From assembly GCF_003316845.1 (NCBI RefSeq), contig NZ_QMIK01000001.1:62001-126000 (forward strand): a stretch of DNA of 64,000 nucleotides, written 5' to 3'. Source of the stretch: Cognataquiflexum aquatile (GTDB lineage Bacteria; Bacteroidota; Bacteroidia; Cytophagales; Cyclobacteriaceae). This document shows, in pieces, positions 25,107 through 33,325 of this stretch. Numbering within the stretch: position 1 is the first letter of the stretch; every line of letters begins with the position of its first letter. Position numbers and translations under genes: made by a program. The notes under the pieces were generated by a model that saw only the letters and a list, made by a program, of their open reading frames with translations, searched no databases and was not told the origin of the DNA.

Positions 25107-27431
25107 TTATGCCTTCTTTTTGGCAAACTTGCCTTTCTTTTTTATATCAGGTTGATTTTCAATTATTCCTAATGTTTCACTGTAAGTAAGGTTTTCAGCT
25201 TCCTTTCCTTTTGGAATTTTGAAATTATTTTTTCCAAACTTGATGTAAGGACCCCATCTACCGTTTAAAATCTGAATTTCAGGATTTTCTTCAAAGGTTT
25301 TGATATGTTTCTTATCATCTGCTTCTCTTTTGTCTTCAATGAGTTTGATAGCCTCTGCTTCGTTGATTGTCATCGGGTCCTGTTCTTTTCCCAAGGAGAC
25401 AAATTTATCGTCATGTCTCAGGTAAGGTCCAAATTTTCCGACAGCAGCTACGATTTTTTTGTCCTCAAAATAGCCCACTTCCCTAGGTAATTTGAATAAT
25501 TCCAAGGCATCTTCCAAGGTAATATTTTCGATAAACTGCCCCTTTTTCATGCTTGCAAACTGCTTCTGTTCATCCTCTTGGTCACCAATTTGTACCAAAG
25601 GTCCAAACCTCCCAAGCCGTGCGAAAACAGATTTTCCCGTTTTGGGATCTTTACCCAAATCACGCGCACTGTTGACATCTGCCCTGGCCACATTCGCCGT
25701 TTCCTCTACCCGCAAATGGAATTTACTGTAGAATCCCTCGATCATGTCTTCCCAGTTTTGTCCACCTCTTGCGATATCATCAAACTCCTTTTCTACTTTA
25801 GCTGTAAAAGAAAAGTCGATTACATTGGGAAAATGCTCAACCAGAAAGTCATTGACCACCATGGCTATGTTGGTTGGGAAAAGCTTGTTTTTATCTGCCC
25901 CGGTTACTTCTTTTTTGGTTTCTTTTGAAAACTGGCCCTTCGACAGTTTCATTTCTGTATAACTTCTGTCCGTACCTTCCCTGGATTCTTTGGTAACATA
26001 ATCTCTTTTTTGGATCGTAGAGATGGTTGGAGCATATGTAGAGGGACGTCCGATTCCCATTTCTTCCAGTTTCTTTACAAGAGATGCTTCTGTATACCTC
26101 GGTGCAGGTCTGGAGAAAGTTTCTCTTCCTTTCATTTCTTCCAGATCGAGATTTTGGCCTATGCTAACAGGAGGGATAAGACCCTTATTTCCATTCTCTT
26201 CATCTTCAGGCTCATCATCGGTATCTTCAATATAGACTTTCAAAAATCCCTCAAACTTGATGACTTCACCTGAGGCAATCAATTTCTCGGGTGTGGTAGA
26301 AATACCTATGGTAACTATGGTTCTTTCAAGTTGGGCATCTGCCATCTGCGAAGCAATCGCTCTTTTCCAGATCAGTTCATACAATCGCTGTTCGTTCCGG
26401 TCACCGTTCACTTCACTTGCTGCAAAATCTGTAGGACGGATGGCTTCGTGGGCCTCTTGTGCACTTTCTGATTTTGTGGTGAACTTCCTTGGCTGATGGA
26501 ATTCAGGTCCAAAAGAAGAATGGATTTCATTTTTTGCGGCAGTAATAGCATCGTCCGAGAGATTGACACTATCAGTCCTCATGTAAGTAATTTTACCGGC
26601 CTCATACAGTTTTTGGGCAACAGACATCGTTTGAGCAACTGAGAAACTCAGTTTTCTACTGGCTTCCTGTTGAAGCGTAGAGGTGGTAAATGGTGGTGCT
26701 GGTGTTTTTTTGGCGGGTTTTTTCTCCAGGTTTTCAATTAGGAAATCGGCACCGATACATTTTTTCAAAAACTCCTCTGCATCTGCCTGATTTTCAAATT
26801 TCTTTGGAAGTTCGGATGAAAGCCTCTTTCCTTTGATATCAAAAATTGCAGTAATCCTGTAAGAAGACTTCGATTTAAATTTTTCGATTTCTCTTTCTCT
26901 CTCTACAATCAGCCGAACGGCAACAGACTGAACCCTGCCTGCCGATAATCCTGCTTTGATTTTTTTCCATAGTATAGGAGAAAGTTCAAATCCCACCAAC
27001 CGGTCTAAAATCCTTCTTGCCTGTTGTGCATTGACTAGGTCAATATCAATTTTTCTGGGATTTTCTATGGCCTTAAGAATTGCGTTTTTTGTGATTTCTC
27101 TAAACACGATCCTTTTGGTCTGCTCATCTTTCAAATTCAATACTTCTTTAAGATGCCAAGAAATGGCCTCCCCCTCACGGTCATCATCACTTGCCAGGTA
27201 GATGGTCTCTGCTTCTTTTACAAGGCTTTTCAATTGCTTGATCACTTCCCTCTTATCCGGTGTGATTTCGTAGGTCGGCTTAAACTTGTTTTTTACATCA
27301 ATAGCGTTGTCCCCTTTCGGAAGATCGCGGACATGACCATAGCTTGATGCAACTTTAAAATCCTTACCGAGATACCCTTCAATAGTTTTTGCTTTGGCAG
27401 GTGACTCTACTATCACTAAATTTTTTGACAT
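25107..27431 (-). CDS. topA: DNA topoisomerase I
   Basis: The 774-residue protein is a type IA topoisomerase, which relaxes negative supercoils by single-strand passage. It starts with the Toprim domain MSKNLVIVESPAKAKTIEGYLG, with the acidic SDDDREGEAIS at about residues 108-118, and has the catalytic Tyr in KITYMRTDSVNLS. Domains II and III follow. The C-terminal part (about residues 580-774) is made of Topoisom C-terminal repeats such as SVFARLGRFGPLVQIG and KFGPYLRHDDKFVSLG, in place of the four-cysteine zinc ribbons of E. coli, and ends lysine-rich. This layout is the usual one in Bacteroidota. Confidence 0.96.
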   Translation of the reverse strand: MSKNLVIVESPAKAKTIEGYLGKDFKVASSYGHVRDLPKGDNAIDVKNKFKPTYEITPDKREVIKQLKSLVKEAETIYLASDDDREGEAISWHLKEVLNLKDEQTKRIVFREITKNAILKAIENPRKIDIDLVNAQQARRILDRLVGFELSPILWKKIKAGLSAGRVQSVAVRLIVEREREIEKFKSKSSYRITAIFDIKGKRLSSELPKKFENQADAEEFLKKCIGADFLIENLEKKPAKKTPAPPFTTSTLQQEASRKLSFSVAQTMSVAQKLYEAGKITYMRTDSVNLSDDAITAAKNEIHSSFGPEFHQPRKFTTKSESAQEAHEAIRPTDFAASEVNGDRNEQRLYELIWKRAIASQMADAQLERTIVTIGISTTPEKLIASGEVIKFEGFLKVYIEDTDDEPEDEENGNKGLIPPVSIGQNLDLEEMKGRETFSRPAPRYTEASLVKKLEEMGIGRPSTYAPTISTIQKRDYVTKESREGTDRSYTEMKLSKGQFSKETKKEVTGADKNKLFPTNIAMVVNDFLVEHFPNVIDFSFTAKVEKEFDDIARGGQNWEDMIEGFYSKFHLRVEETANVARADVNSARDLGKDPKTGKSVFARLGRFGPLVQIGDQEDEQKQFASMKKGQFIENITLEDALELFKLPREVGYFEDKKIVAAVGKFGPYLRHDDKFVSLGKEQDPMTINEAEAIKLIEDKREADDKKHIKTFEENPEIQILNGRWGPYIKFGKNNFKIPKGKEAENLTYSETLGIIENQPDIKKKGKFAKKKA

Positions 27432-27588
27432 AATTGATTTTGCTTTAAAAGATGGGCTTGCAGCTGTAGCTATCCATTTAAAATCCTAAAAATAGACTGC
27501 AATATATTCCAATCCAAATAAAGCTGAACTTCATCTTTTTAATTGGTTCGATTTTTATCACATTTATATAGATTTAAAATCAAAAAAA

Positions 27589-28068
27589 ATGGCTGTTTCA
27601 AGATTATTGTACTTGTTGCGACATGGTGAAGCCAAACCGGGAATCGGGCCTCTCGGAGACCTCAAAAGGCCACTTTCTGAAGCAGGGGAACTCCATATAA
27701 ATCAGCTATCGAAGGTCCTGGAAAGCAGAAAAATTACTTTTGACCTGATCTTGGTAAGCCCCGCTGTCAGGACTTCACAAACCGCAAAAATTCTTTCAAA
27801 GTCTGTTTCTTCTAAAGAAATATTGGTTTTAGACGAAATCTATGATGCGGAGTTAAATGACCTGGTGAAAATTTTAAACGATGTAGAAGTTGGGGTGCAG
27901 AATTTACTATTAGTAGGGCACAATCCTTCCTTAAGTTTATTGGTCTCTTACCTCACGGGTATTGGTTCTCTCGGTTTGAATCCCGGAATGATGGCGATAA
28001 TTGAGATTGTTTCGGATGAATGGAAGCAAATGGGGAAGGATAGCGGAATCCTAAAAGAAGTAATATAA
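27589..28068 (+). CDS. sixA: Phosphohistidine phosphatase SixA-like
   Basis: The 159-residue protein is a short histidine phosphatase: the phospho-accepting His is in YLLRHGEAKPG (residue 14), followed by LSEAGELHINQLSK and SPAVRTSQTAKIL, and the second His is in LLVGHNPSLS. SixA removes phosphate from phosphohistidine in phosphorelay or PTS-type proteins; a direct partner is not seen here, although histidine-containing signalling proteins occur at 41418. Divergent from topA with 157 bp between. No operon partner downstream, as a minus-strand terminator and the BlaI gene follow. Confidence 0.85.
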   Translation: MAVSRLLYLLRHGEAKPGIGPLGDLKRPLSEAGELHINQLSKVLESRKITFDLILVSPAVRTSQTAKILSKSVSSKEILVLDEIYDAELNDLVKILNDVEVGVQNLLLVGHNPSLSLLVSYLTGIGSLGLNPGMMAIIEIVSDEWKQMGKDSGILKEVI

Positions 28069-28126
28069 CCCCTGAAAAGTTTGTCCTGGACTATTCATTT
28101 TTTTCAGCCTTTTTGGCACAAAAAAA

Positions 28127-28148
28127 GCGCTTTCTTATTAGAAAGCGC
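28127..28148 (-). terminator. Terminator after the BlaI-like gene
   Basis: GCGCTTTCT pairs with AGAAAGCGC across a four-base loop. A seven-base A run precedes it on the plus strand, so the T run lies on the minus strand and the hairpin most likely ends the BlaI gene transcript. Confidence 0.75.
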
Positions 28149-28247
28149 CTTCTGGAACTGGTTTTTAGAATGATTTTAAGGATCTGAATTTTAAGAAGAA
28201 AGGTTAAAATTCAAGAACACTATAAATTCAAACCTTAAATCCCATGC

Positions 28248-28613
28248 TTATTTTTTCAAATCACCCTTTACTTCGTCCATGATTTTCTCAACGTCTTTGA
28301 CGGCAAGGTTTTTATCCTTTGCATGGAATGAGGCAAGTTTTGCAAACGAGCCACTGAAGTAACCTGCAAGAAGGTTTTTGATTGAAAAGCTTCTGTATTC
28401 ATCTTTAGAGACTATAGGAAAATACTCATGTGATTTTCCATAGGCTTTGTGATTGACAAATCCTTTTCTTTCCAAAATCCTCACTATCGTGGAGACAGTG
28501 TTGTAGGCTGGTTTGGGTTCGGACATTTTTTCAAGGATATCTTTGACGAAACCTTTCTCGATATCCCACAGAATCTGCATGATCTGCTCTTCTGCGCGGG
28601 TTAGTTCTCTCAT
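28248..28613 (-). CDS. BlaI/MecI/CopY family transcriptional repressor
   Basis: The 121-residue protein has the winged-helix BlaI/MecI domain: LTRAEEQIMQILWD (helix 1), YNTVSTIVRILERKGFVNHKAYGKSHEYFPIVS (recognition helix and wing). The C-terminal helices support dimerisation. In the antibiotic or copper systems the partner is a BlaR1/MecR1 membrane protease (M56), but no M56 gene is near: the next gene on this strand is a desaturase 257 bp away behind a terminator. Its targets are therefore not the usual neighbour. Repressor role is inferred from the family. Confidence 0.9.
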   Translation of the reverse strand: MRELTRAEEQIMQILWDIEKGFVKDILEKMSEPKPAYNTVSTIVRILERKGFVNHKAYGKSHEYFPIVSKDEYRSFSIKNLLAGYFSGSFAKLASFHAKDKNLAVKDVEKIMDEVKGDLKK

Positions 28614-28814
28614 AATGTGTTTAAGTTTAAATTCGTTTCCAACTTATCCATTTAGTTTCTTAATTCCAAGCAAAGGATTCAAATCTTTTTATTGAAATAA
28701 TAAAAAAAAATAATCAGTCTCTTGATTTAGTTCATCGCTATATGATTAATTAAAAAAAATCATTTAAAAGTTATGAAATGCATATATTAACCTTTTACCA
28801 GAAAACATTGGGAT

Positions 28815-28847
28815 ACAAAAAAAAAACCTCCCTAAGGAGGTTTTTTT
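28815..28847. terminator. Strong bidirectional terminator
   Basis: AAAAAACCTCC pairs with GGAGGTTTTTT across CTAA with long A and T runs on either side. It lies between the BlaI gene and the end of the desaturase gene. Confidence 0.85.
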
Positions 28848-28870
28848 AAGAAGTTTTATAACTTTTCCGT

Positions 28871-29620
28871 TCAAATTGAACGGAGTTTGATGATACCTGT
28901 AGCATGTAGCAATTTCACTATGGGATAAGTAGGGTCAAACTCATACCATTTTACAGCAAAATTTGGACGGTTAGGAAGTTTGTGGTGATTGTTCTGAAAT
29001 AATTCCCCAAGCATCAGAAGATCCAGCAACAGGCTGTTCTTTGATTTGTCATTGTTGTCAAAGTTGGCATAACCATATTTATGTCCGCTCCAGTTTACAA
29101 TTGCACCATGAACAGGACCCATCATAAAATGGATTGGCAGTAAGAAGTACATCCACCAATGTGTTCCCGGCAATTCAAAAACCGAAATGCTCAAAACGTA
29201 AACCATCACATAAAACACGCCCCAAGCCAATCGAACGAACATGGTGTCGGCAAATAAATCAAACTTATTCCAATCCGGAACATCTTTTGAAAACCTTTCT
29301 TCTGGCTTTAACTTGAAGCTGAAGTAATCATTGTAGATATTTTTGGTTTTCCACATCATCGTAAAAAGGTTTTCAGTGTGGTGTGGACTATGGGGATCTT
29401 TTGGAGTATCACTGTACGCGTGGTGCATTCGGTGCAAAATGGCATAGGCCCTCGGTGATAGATATGAACTGCCTTGGCATGCCCACGTGAAAAAGTAGAA
29501 AAACTTTTCCCAATATTTATTCATGGAAAACATCTGGTGTGCAGCATACCTGTGAAGGAAGAAACTTTGGCAAAACAAAGAGAAATACCAATGCAAAAGG
29601 AAGAAAACGATTAATATCAC
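28871..29620 (-). CDS. Acyl-CoA/acyl lipid desaturase
   Basis: The 249-residue membrane protein has the three histidine boxes of the fatty acid desaturase family: HRYAAH at residues 23-28, HRMHH at 63-67 and NNHHKLP at about 214-220, where the last box is extended by His and Asn. At least three hydrophobic segments are present. It introduces a double bond in acyl chains using oxygen and an electron donor; position and substrate are not clear. The gene is alone on its strand with a strong terminator after it. Divergent from the holin-like gene. Confidence 0.9.
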   Translation of the reverse strand: MILIVFFLLHWYFSLFCQSFFLHRYAAHQMFSMNKYWEKFFYFFTWACQGSSYLSPRAYAILHRMHHAYSDTPKDPHSPHHTENLFTMMWKTKNIYNDYFSFKLKPEERFSKDVPDWNKFDLFADTMFVRLAWGVFYVMVYVLSISVFELPGTHWWMYFLLPIHFMMGPVHGAIVNWSGHKYGYANFDNNDKSKNSLLLDLLMLGELFQNNHHKLPNRPNFAVKWYEFDPTYPIVKLLHATGIIKLRSI

Positions 29621-29850
29621 AGTTTAAGGATTGAGATTAAGATATGGGTGTAAAGATATGTCCAAAATTCAATAATTTAATCCAAAGTCCATTGAACAGA
29701 GAAATAAATGGCAAAGATTATACCTACTTTCAATTTGCTGGTTTTTGCAGAAGCTATAAATATGCATTAACCTTGGCTCTAAAACCTGGTTGTTCATCAA
29801 AAAGTTTGAAGGTTCAGATGCAATCCTTATTTTTAAATAAAAAAGACATC

Positions 29851-30216
29851 ATGAGCAAATCCAATGAAGTATTGAATATTATTCTGCAGCTGATTCTAGG
29901 TGCTATTTCTGTACTTATTGCCCAATATATCCTTCCCGGAGTTGCTGTTGAGGATTTTTTTACAGCTTTGGTGGTTGCGGCTTTATTGACATTGTTAAAC
30001 ATGACTATCAAGCCAATTTTGATTTTTTTGACAATCCCGATTACAATTTTGACTTTGGGTTTGTTTTTACTTGCGATAAATGCCATTCTGATTTTATTGG
30101 CTGCTGAGATTATTCCGGGATTTTCGGTGGACGGCTTTTGGTGGGCTTTATTATTTAGCCTTATTTTAAGCTTAATCAATTCTCTGTTAGGGGTGAATCT
30201 GGGTAGGACACGGTAG
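29851..30216 (+). CDS. Phage holin family (YvlD-like) small membrane protein
   Basis: I start at the ATG at 29851 (MSKSNEVLNII, 121 residues); an earlier start would add 69 residues that do not look like this family. Four hydrophobic helices follow the holin 4_2 pattern: LQLILGAISVLIAQYILPGV, TALVVAALLTLLNMTIKPILIFLTIPI, LGLFLLAINAILILLAAEIIPGF and WWALLFSLILSLINSLLG. Members occur widely in bacteria without phages, so no prophage is implied. Its 3' end overlaps the convergent AlbA_2-like gene by 41 bp. Confidence 0.85.
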   Translation: MSKSNEVLNIILQLILGAISVLIAQYILPGVAVEDFFTALVVAALLTLLNMTIKPILIFLTIPITILTLGLFLLAINAILILLAAEIIPGFSVDGFWWALLFSLILSLINSLLGVNLGRTR

Positions 30217-30640
30217 TGTCGGGAATGGTTTGGTCATAGAGTCTTTTATAATAAATTTTTTCTCCACTTTGGTTTTTGAAGTAATGCTTTTGAATTGATT
30301 TTTCAATAAAAACCAATAACACGTTCTTTTCTGTTTCCACATTTTTCTCAGATAATTCAATTGTTTCTAAAAGCTCAAAATGAAATTTGGGTTGGGGCTC
30401 ACAATTTTCAAAGACAGCTTTTTCGACCATAAAGATTTCTTCTTCGGGATCTATGCCGATAATTTTTTTCTTGTCTGATACTCCTACGACGATAATTCCT
30501 CCCTCGGTATTTGCGAACGCTACCAAAGTTTTGGCAATTTTTTGGGCCGAGGTGATGGATTGTTTAAAATCAATGGACTTGCCTTCTTTTCTGTTAAAGA
30601 GGTTTTTTAATAATTCTTCATTTTTTTTTGGTAACAACAT
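30176..30640 (-). CDS. Schlafen/AlbA_2-domain small protein
   Basis: The 154-residue protein contains the AlbA_2 domain of Schlafen-type regulators: EGKSIDFKQSITSAQKIAKTLVAFANTEGGIIVVGVSDKK, with the typical acidic residue followed by FAN(T)xGGxxxxGV, then KIYYKRLYDQTIP. It lacks the helix-turn-helix or ATPase tail found in longer members, so it is a minimal version. It may bind nucleotides or nucleic acid. Its end overlaps the holin-like gene on the other strand by 41 bp (tail-to-tail). Function not known. Confidence 0.8.
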   Translation of the reverse strand: MLLPKKNEELLKNLFNRKEGKSIDFKQSITSAQKIAKTLVAFANTEGGIIVVGVSDKKKIIGIDPEEEIFMVEKAVFENCEPQPKFHFELLETIELSEKNVETEKNVLLVFIEKSIQKHYFKNQSGEKIYYKRLYDQTIPDTTVSYPDSPLTEN

Positions 30641-30767
30641 TTTTTTATAATATAAATACTTGTATTTTAATTACTTAAATGAAAAATATTTTGCATCAGT
30701 GGTCAATATGCTTTTAAGTTAGCAGAAACCGTTGTATGTTGTCTTCAATTTTAGCAACTTTTATCAT

Positions 30768-31331
30768 ATGAAATACCAAAATGAAGGTTTTGTTCCTGAA
30801 ACAATCGCAGCCTTAAAAAAAGAACTTGAAGCTTCTAAGAAGAATTTCAAGATTGTAGCCGGTGAAGATAATTCCGAGGAATTTGTAAATTTTTATTTTA
30901 TAGGAATGCACGAAGGCAAGGAAGTAATTTATGATGCTGCACTTTATACATTAAGGCTCCATCATGCATCTGAGGTCTATGAACTTGCAGAACATGAAGC
31001 GGCCAAGAAATTCTCCAATTTTAAGGGGATACATTATGAAGAAGATGAAAATGGCAATCTTAAGCCGCTAAGCAGCGAGGAGGAGGAGATCGGATGGTTT
31101 ATGACAGAAATCATCATGGACATTGAAGAGGATGAATCTGTGAAAGTCCAGGAATTTGTAGATGTGGACATGAACCATGACTATGGCATCGGGTTAGATG
31201 CAGCACTGAATGTGGACCAAATAGATGAAAGGGTAATTACGAAATTTGTCAAGGAGTTTAACGAGGACACCTTGGTTTTGGACGACACAATGTATGCCTT
31301 CCAATCTGAGGAGGAAGATGTGGATGATTAG
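30768..31331 (+). CDS. Conserved acidic protein of unknown function
   Basis: I use the ATG at 30768 (MKYQNEGFVP, 187 residues); the upstream ATG at 30732 adds 12 residues that look untranslated. The protein is strongly acidic, without signal peptide, and mixes helices and strands (EGFVPETIAALKKELEASK, then NFYFIGMHEGKEVIYDAAL). It ends with many Asp and Glu (QSEEEDVDD). I do not recognise the family. A terminator separates it from the HDAC-like gene that starts 62 bp later. Confidence 0.7.
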   Translation: MKYQNEGFVPETIAALKKELEASKKNFKIVAGEDNSEEFVNFYFIGMHEGKEVIYDAALYTLRLHHASEVYELAEHEAAKKFSNFKGIHYEEDENGNLKPLSSEEEEIGWFMTEIIMDIEEDESVKVQEFVDVDMNHDYGIGLDAALNVDQIDERVITKFVKEFNEDTLVLDDTMYAFQSEEEDVDD

Positions 31332-31359
31332 AAGGGAAGTTTTGACAAACCATTTTTAG

Positions 31360-31387
31360 AAACGCTTGTTATACGACAAGCGTTTTT
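31360..31387 (+). terminator. Terminator
   Basis: AAACGCTTGT pairs with ACAAGCGTTT across a six-base loop, followed by a short T run. It lies between the acidic protein gene and the HDAC gene start at 31394, so the T run nearly touches that start. Confidence 0.75.
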
Positions 31388-31393
31388 CATGTT

Positions 31394-32296
31394 ATGCTTA
31401 AAATTGCCTGGTCACCGATTTATTGCCATCCTCTTCCCGAAGGACACCGATTCCCGATGGAAAAATATAACCTGCTTCCTGAACAGCTTCTCTATGAAGG
31501 AACAATAAAGGAGTCAAATTTTTTTTCCCCTTCTTTTCTTCAGGAAAAGTGGATTTTAAATACCCACCAACAGAGTTATTTTGAAAGGCTAAAATCCCTT
31601 AATCTTAATAAATCCGAAATAAGGAAAACAGGTTTTCCTCTCAGCCAGGAATTGGTCCAAAGAGAAATACAAATTATGCAAGGTTCAGTTCAGGCATCGG
31701 TTTTTGCTTTGGAATTTGGGATTGGAATGAACATCGCCGGTGGTACCCATCATGCTTTTTCGGATAGGGGTGAAGGCTTCTGTTTATTGAACGACATTGC
31801 GATTGCGTCAAATTTTCTTTTGAACAATAATTTGGTAAAGAAAATCCTGGTAGTGGACCTTGATGTTCATCAAGGCAACGGAACAGCAAGTATTTTTGAT
31901 GGGAATTCATCTGTCTTTACTTTCAGTATGCATGGAGCTTCTAATTATCCTTTGCACAAGGAATCTTCAGACCTCGATATAGGTTTGCCTGACCAAACAG
32001 ATGATGTACATTATCTCAAAATCTTGAAAGAAACCTTACCGGGATTGATCGACTCCTTTGAGCCTGATTTTATCATTTACCAAAGCGGCGTGGATGTTTT
32101 GGGTTCGGATAAGCTAGGAAGATTGGCAATGAGTATTTCCGGCTGTAAAGAAAGAGATAAAATGGTTTTAGAATTGGCAAAAATCAACGCTATACCCATA
32201 ATGTGCTGCATGGGTGGAGGTTATTCCGAAAAATTGAGTCATATCATTGAGGCACATGCCAATACATTCAGGCTTGCTCAGGATCTATATTTCTAA
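31394..32296 (+). CDS. Histone deacetylase/acetylpolyamine amidohydrolase family protein
   Basis: The 300-residue protein is a zinc-dependent amidohydrolase of the HDAC/AcuC/APAH superfamily. The zinc ligands and catalytic residues appear in GGTHHAFSDRG (adjacent histidines), DLDVHQGNGT (Asp and His), and FEPDFIIYQSGVDVLGSDKLG. The C-terminal CMGGGY supplies the catalytic Tyr. Possible substrates are acetylated polyamines or other N-acyl amines, because bacteria lack histones. It is followed at once by a small membrane protein, OmpH and a deoxyhypusine-synthase-like protein on the same strand; a link to polyamines is inference. Confidence 0.88.
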   Translation: MLKIAWSPIYCHPLPEGHRFPMEKYNLLPEQLLYEGTIKESNFFSPSFLQEKWILNTHQQSYFERLKSLNLNKSEIRKTGFPLSQELVQREIQIMQGSVQASVFALEFGIGMNIAGGTHHAFSDRGEGFCLLNDIAIASNFLLNNNLVKKILVVDLDVHQGNGTASIFDGNSSVFTFSMHGASNYPLHKESSDLDIGLPDQTDDVHYLKILKETLPGLIDSFEPDFIIYQSGVDVLGSDKLGRLAMSISGCKERDKMVLELAKINAIPIMCCMGGGYSEKLSHIIEAHANTFRLAQDLYF

Positions 32297-32300
32297 AAAA

Positions 32301-32534
32301 ATGAAAAAACTAAAAAGAAAATGGCTTTTATATGCGTTGACCGGGATTTTGGTCATGGGATTTGGGTTTAGTGTCATGGGAGAGGCGCTGATAGCCAAAG
32401 CATCTGGCAAATCTTTTGTGAATTGGTTTTTGGTAGGGACGGCAGGTTTGGCTTTGATTTTCGCAGGATTGTCGGTTTTTGGTCAGGCCGTTGTTTACAA
32501 ATCCATTCTGGATCAAAATAAAAACGGTCTTTAA
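32301..32534 (+). CDS. Small two-helix membrane protein
   Basis: The ATG at 32301 (MKKLKRKWLL, 77 residues) starts a protein with two hydrophobic helices (LLYALTGILVMGFGFSVMG and WFLVGTAGLALIFAGLSVFG) and a positive N-terminus. It begins 4 nt after the HDAC stop, so it is in the same transcript. Family unknown; it could be a membrane accessory of the neighbouring enzymes. Confidence 0.6.
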   Translation: MKKLKRKWLLYALTGILVMGFGFSVMGEALIAKASGKSFVNWFLVGTAGLALIFAGLSVFGQAVVYKSILDQNKNGL

Positions 32535-32566
32535 CGGAAATTAACAATTGACCCCTGAAATAAAAT

Positions 32567-32595
32567 TTGCAAAAAAGATACTTTGTTTATATTTG
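32567..32595 (+). promoter_or_regulatory. Promoter of the ompH-like gene
   Basis: TTG at 32567-32569 is separated by 18 nt from the perfect -7 octamer TATATTTG at 32588-32595. This is the best fit in the window to the Bacteroidota consensus; it lies 23 nt before the GTG start at 32619. Confidence 0.65.
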
Positions 32596-32618
32596 CGCCA
32601 ATTAGAAAAAATACAAAC

Positions 32619-33227
32619 GTGAAAAAAACAGCAAAATTATTAATCTTGTCAGGTATTCTAGCTTTGACATTTTCTTCGTGTGACCAAGCTGGTAAAACCA
32701 CTGAAGGAGCGGCATCCACCGAAACAAAAGAAACAGCAAGTGTGGCTGATCTGAAAGTTGCTTATGTGATGACCGACAGCGTGATTGCCCGATATACTTA
32801 TTTCAAAGAGAAATCCGGTGACATCACCCAAAAGGGAAAGAATTTTGAAAGTGAATTAGGCTCAAGAGCAAAGGGATTTGAGCAAGAAGTCGCTAATTTT
32901 CAACAGTCTGCCCAATCCATGACACCTAATCAAGCACGTGCCAAGCAAGAGGAATTGGTGAAAAAAGAACAAAATCTCGTTACCTATAGGGATAACATCA
33001 TGCAGGAATTGTCCGGTGATGAAGCCAAATTATACAGTGATGTCTATGACCAGATTCAAGTATATCTGACTGAATATGCCCAGGCAAATAACCTAGAGAT
33101 GGTCCTTTCATATACCCGAGGCGGAGCGATTTGGTATTCCAATAAAGCTTTGGATATCACCGATATCGTAGTAGAAGGAATCAACAAAAAGTATGAAGCT
33201 TCAAAAGTTCCGGCTCCTGCCAAATAA
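32619..33227 (+). CDS. OmpH/Skp-like periplasmic chaperone, lipoprotein
   Basis: I use a GTG at 32619 (codes for residues beginning MKKTAKLLILSG, 202 residues) because it gives a perfect signal with lipobox TFSSC; an ATG upstream at 32583 would break the signal and lie inside the promoter. The mature part begins with LKVAYVMTDSVIARY, like the OmpH start, followed by long coiled helices (GDITQKGKNFESELG, EQEVANFQQSAQSMTPNQARAKQEELVKKEQ) and a return strand LEMVLSYTRGG. Skp-like proteins bind unfolded outer membrane proteins in the periplasm. Lipid anchoring is unusual compared with soluble Skp, but is seen in Bacteroidota. Confidence 0.85.
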   Translation: MKKTAKLLILSGILALTFSSCDQAGKTTEGAASTETKETASVADLKVAYVMTDSVIARYTYFKEKSGDITQKGKNFESELGSRAKGFEQEVANFQQSAQSMTPNQARAKQEELVKKEQNLVTYRDNIMQELSGDEAKLYSDVYDQIQVYLTEYAQANNLEMVLSYTRGGAIWYSNKALDITDIVVEGINKKYEASKVPAPAK

Positions 33228-33244
33228 GCATTCCGTTTATTCCC

Positions 33245-33277
33245 AAAAGCCCGTCATTACATGTCGGGCTTTTTTTA
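33245..33277 (+). terminator. Terminator after ompH-like gene
   Basis: AAAAGCCCG pairs with CGGGCTTTT, then a run of T. The loop is about 11 nt. Confidence 0.8.
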
Positions 33278-33292
33278 TGTCTATTAAATTGG

Positions 33293-33300
33293 TACTTTTG
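33293..33300 (+). promoter_or_regulatory. Candidate -7 box of the deoxyhypusine-synthase-like gene
   Basis: TACTTTTG is a perfect TAnnTTTG match 25 nt before the start at 33326. The region where a -33 TTG would sit is taken by the T run of the preceding terminator, so support is partial. Confidence 0.45.
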
Positions 33301-33325
33301 CACCGGAAATTTCAAAAACTGCTAT

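Noticed and set aside
29851-30216. Prophage marker from a holin-like protein
   Set aside because: No lysin, capsid, terminase, integrase or att sites; this membrane family is common outside phages.
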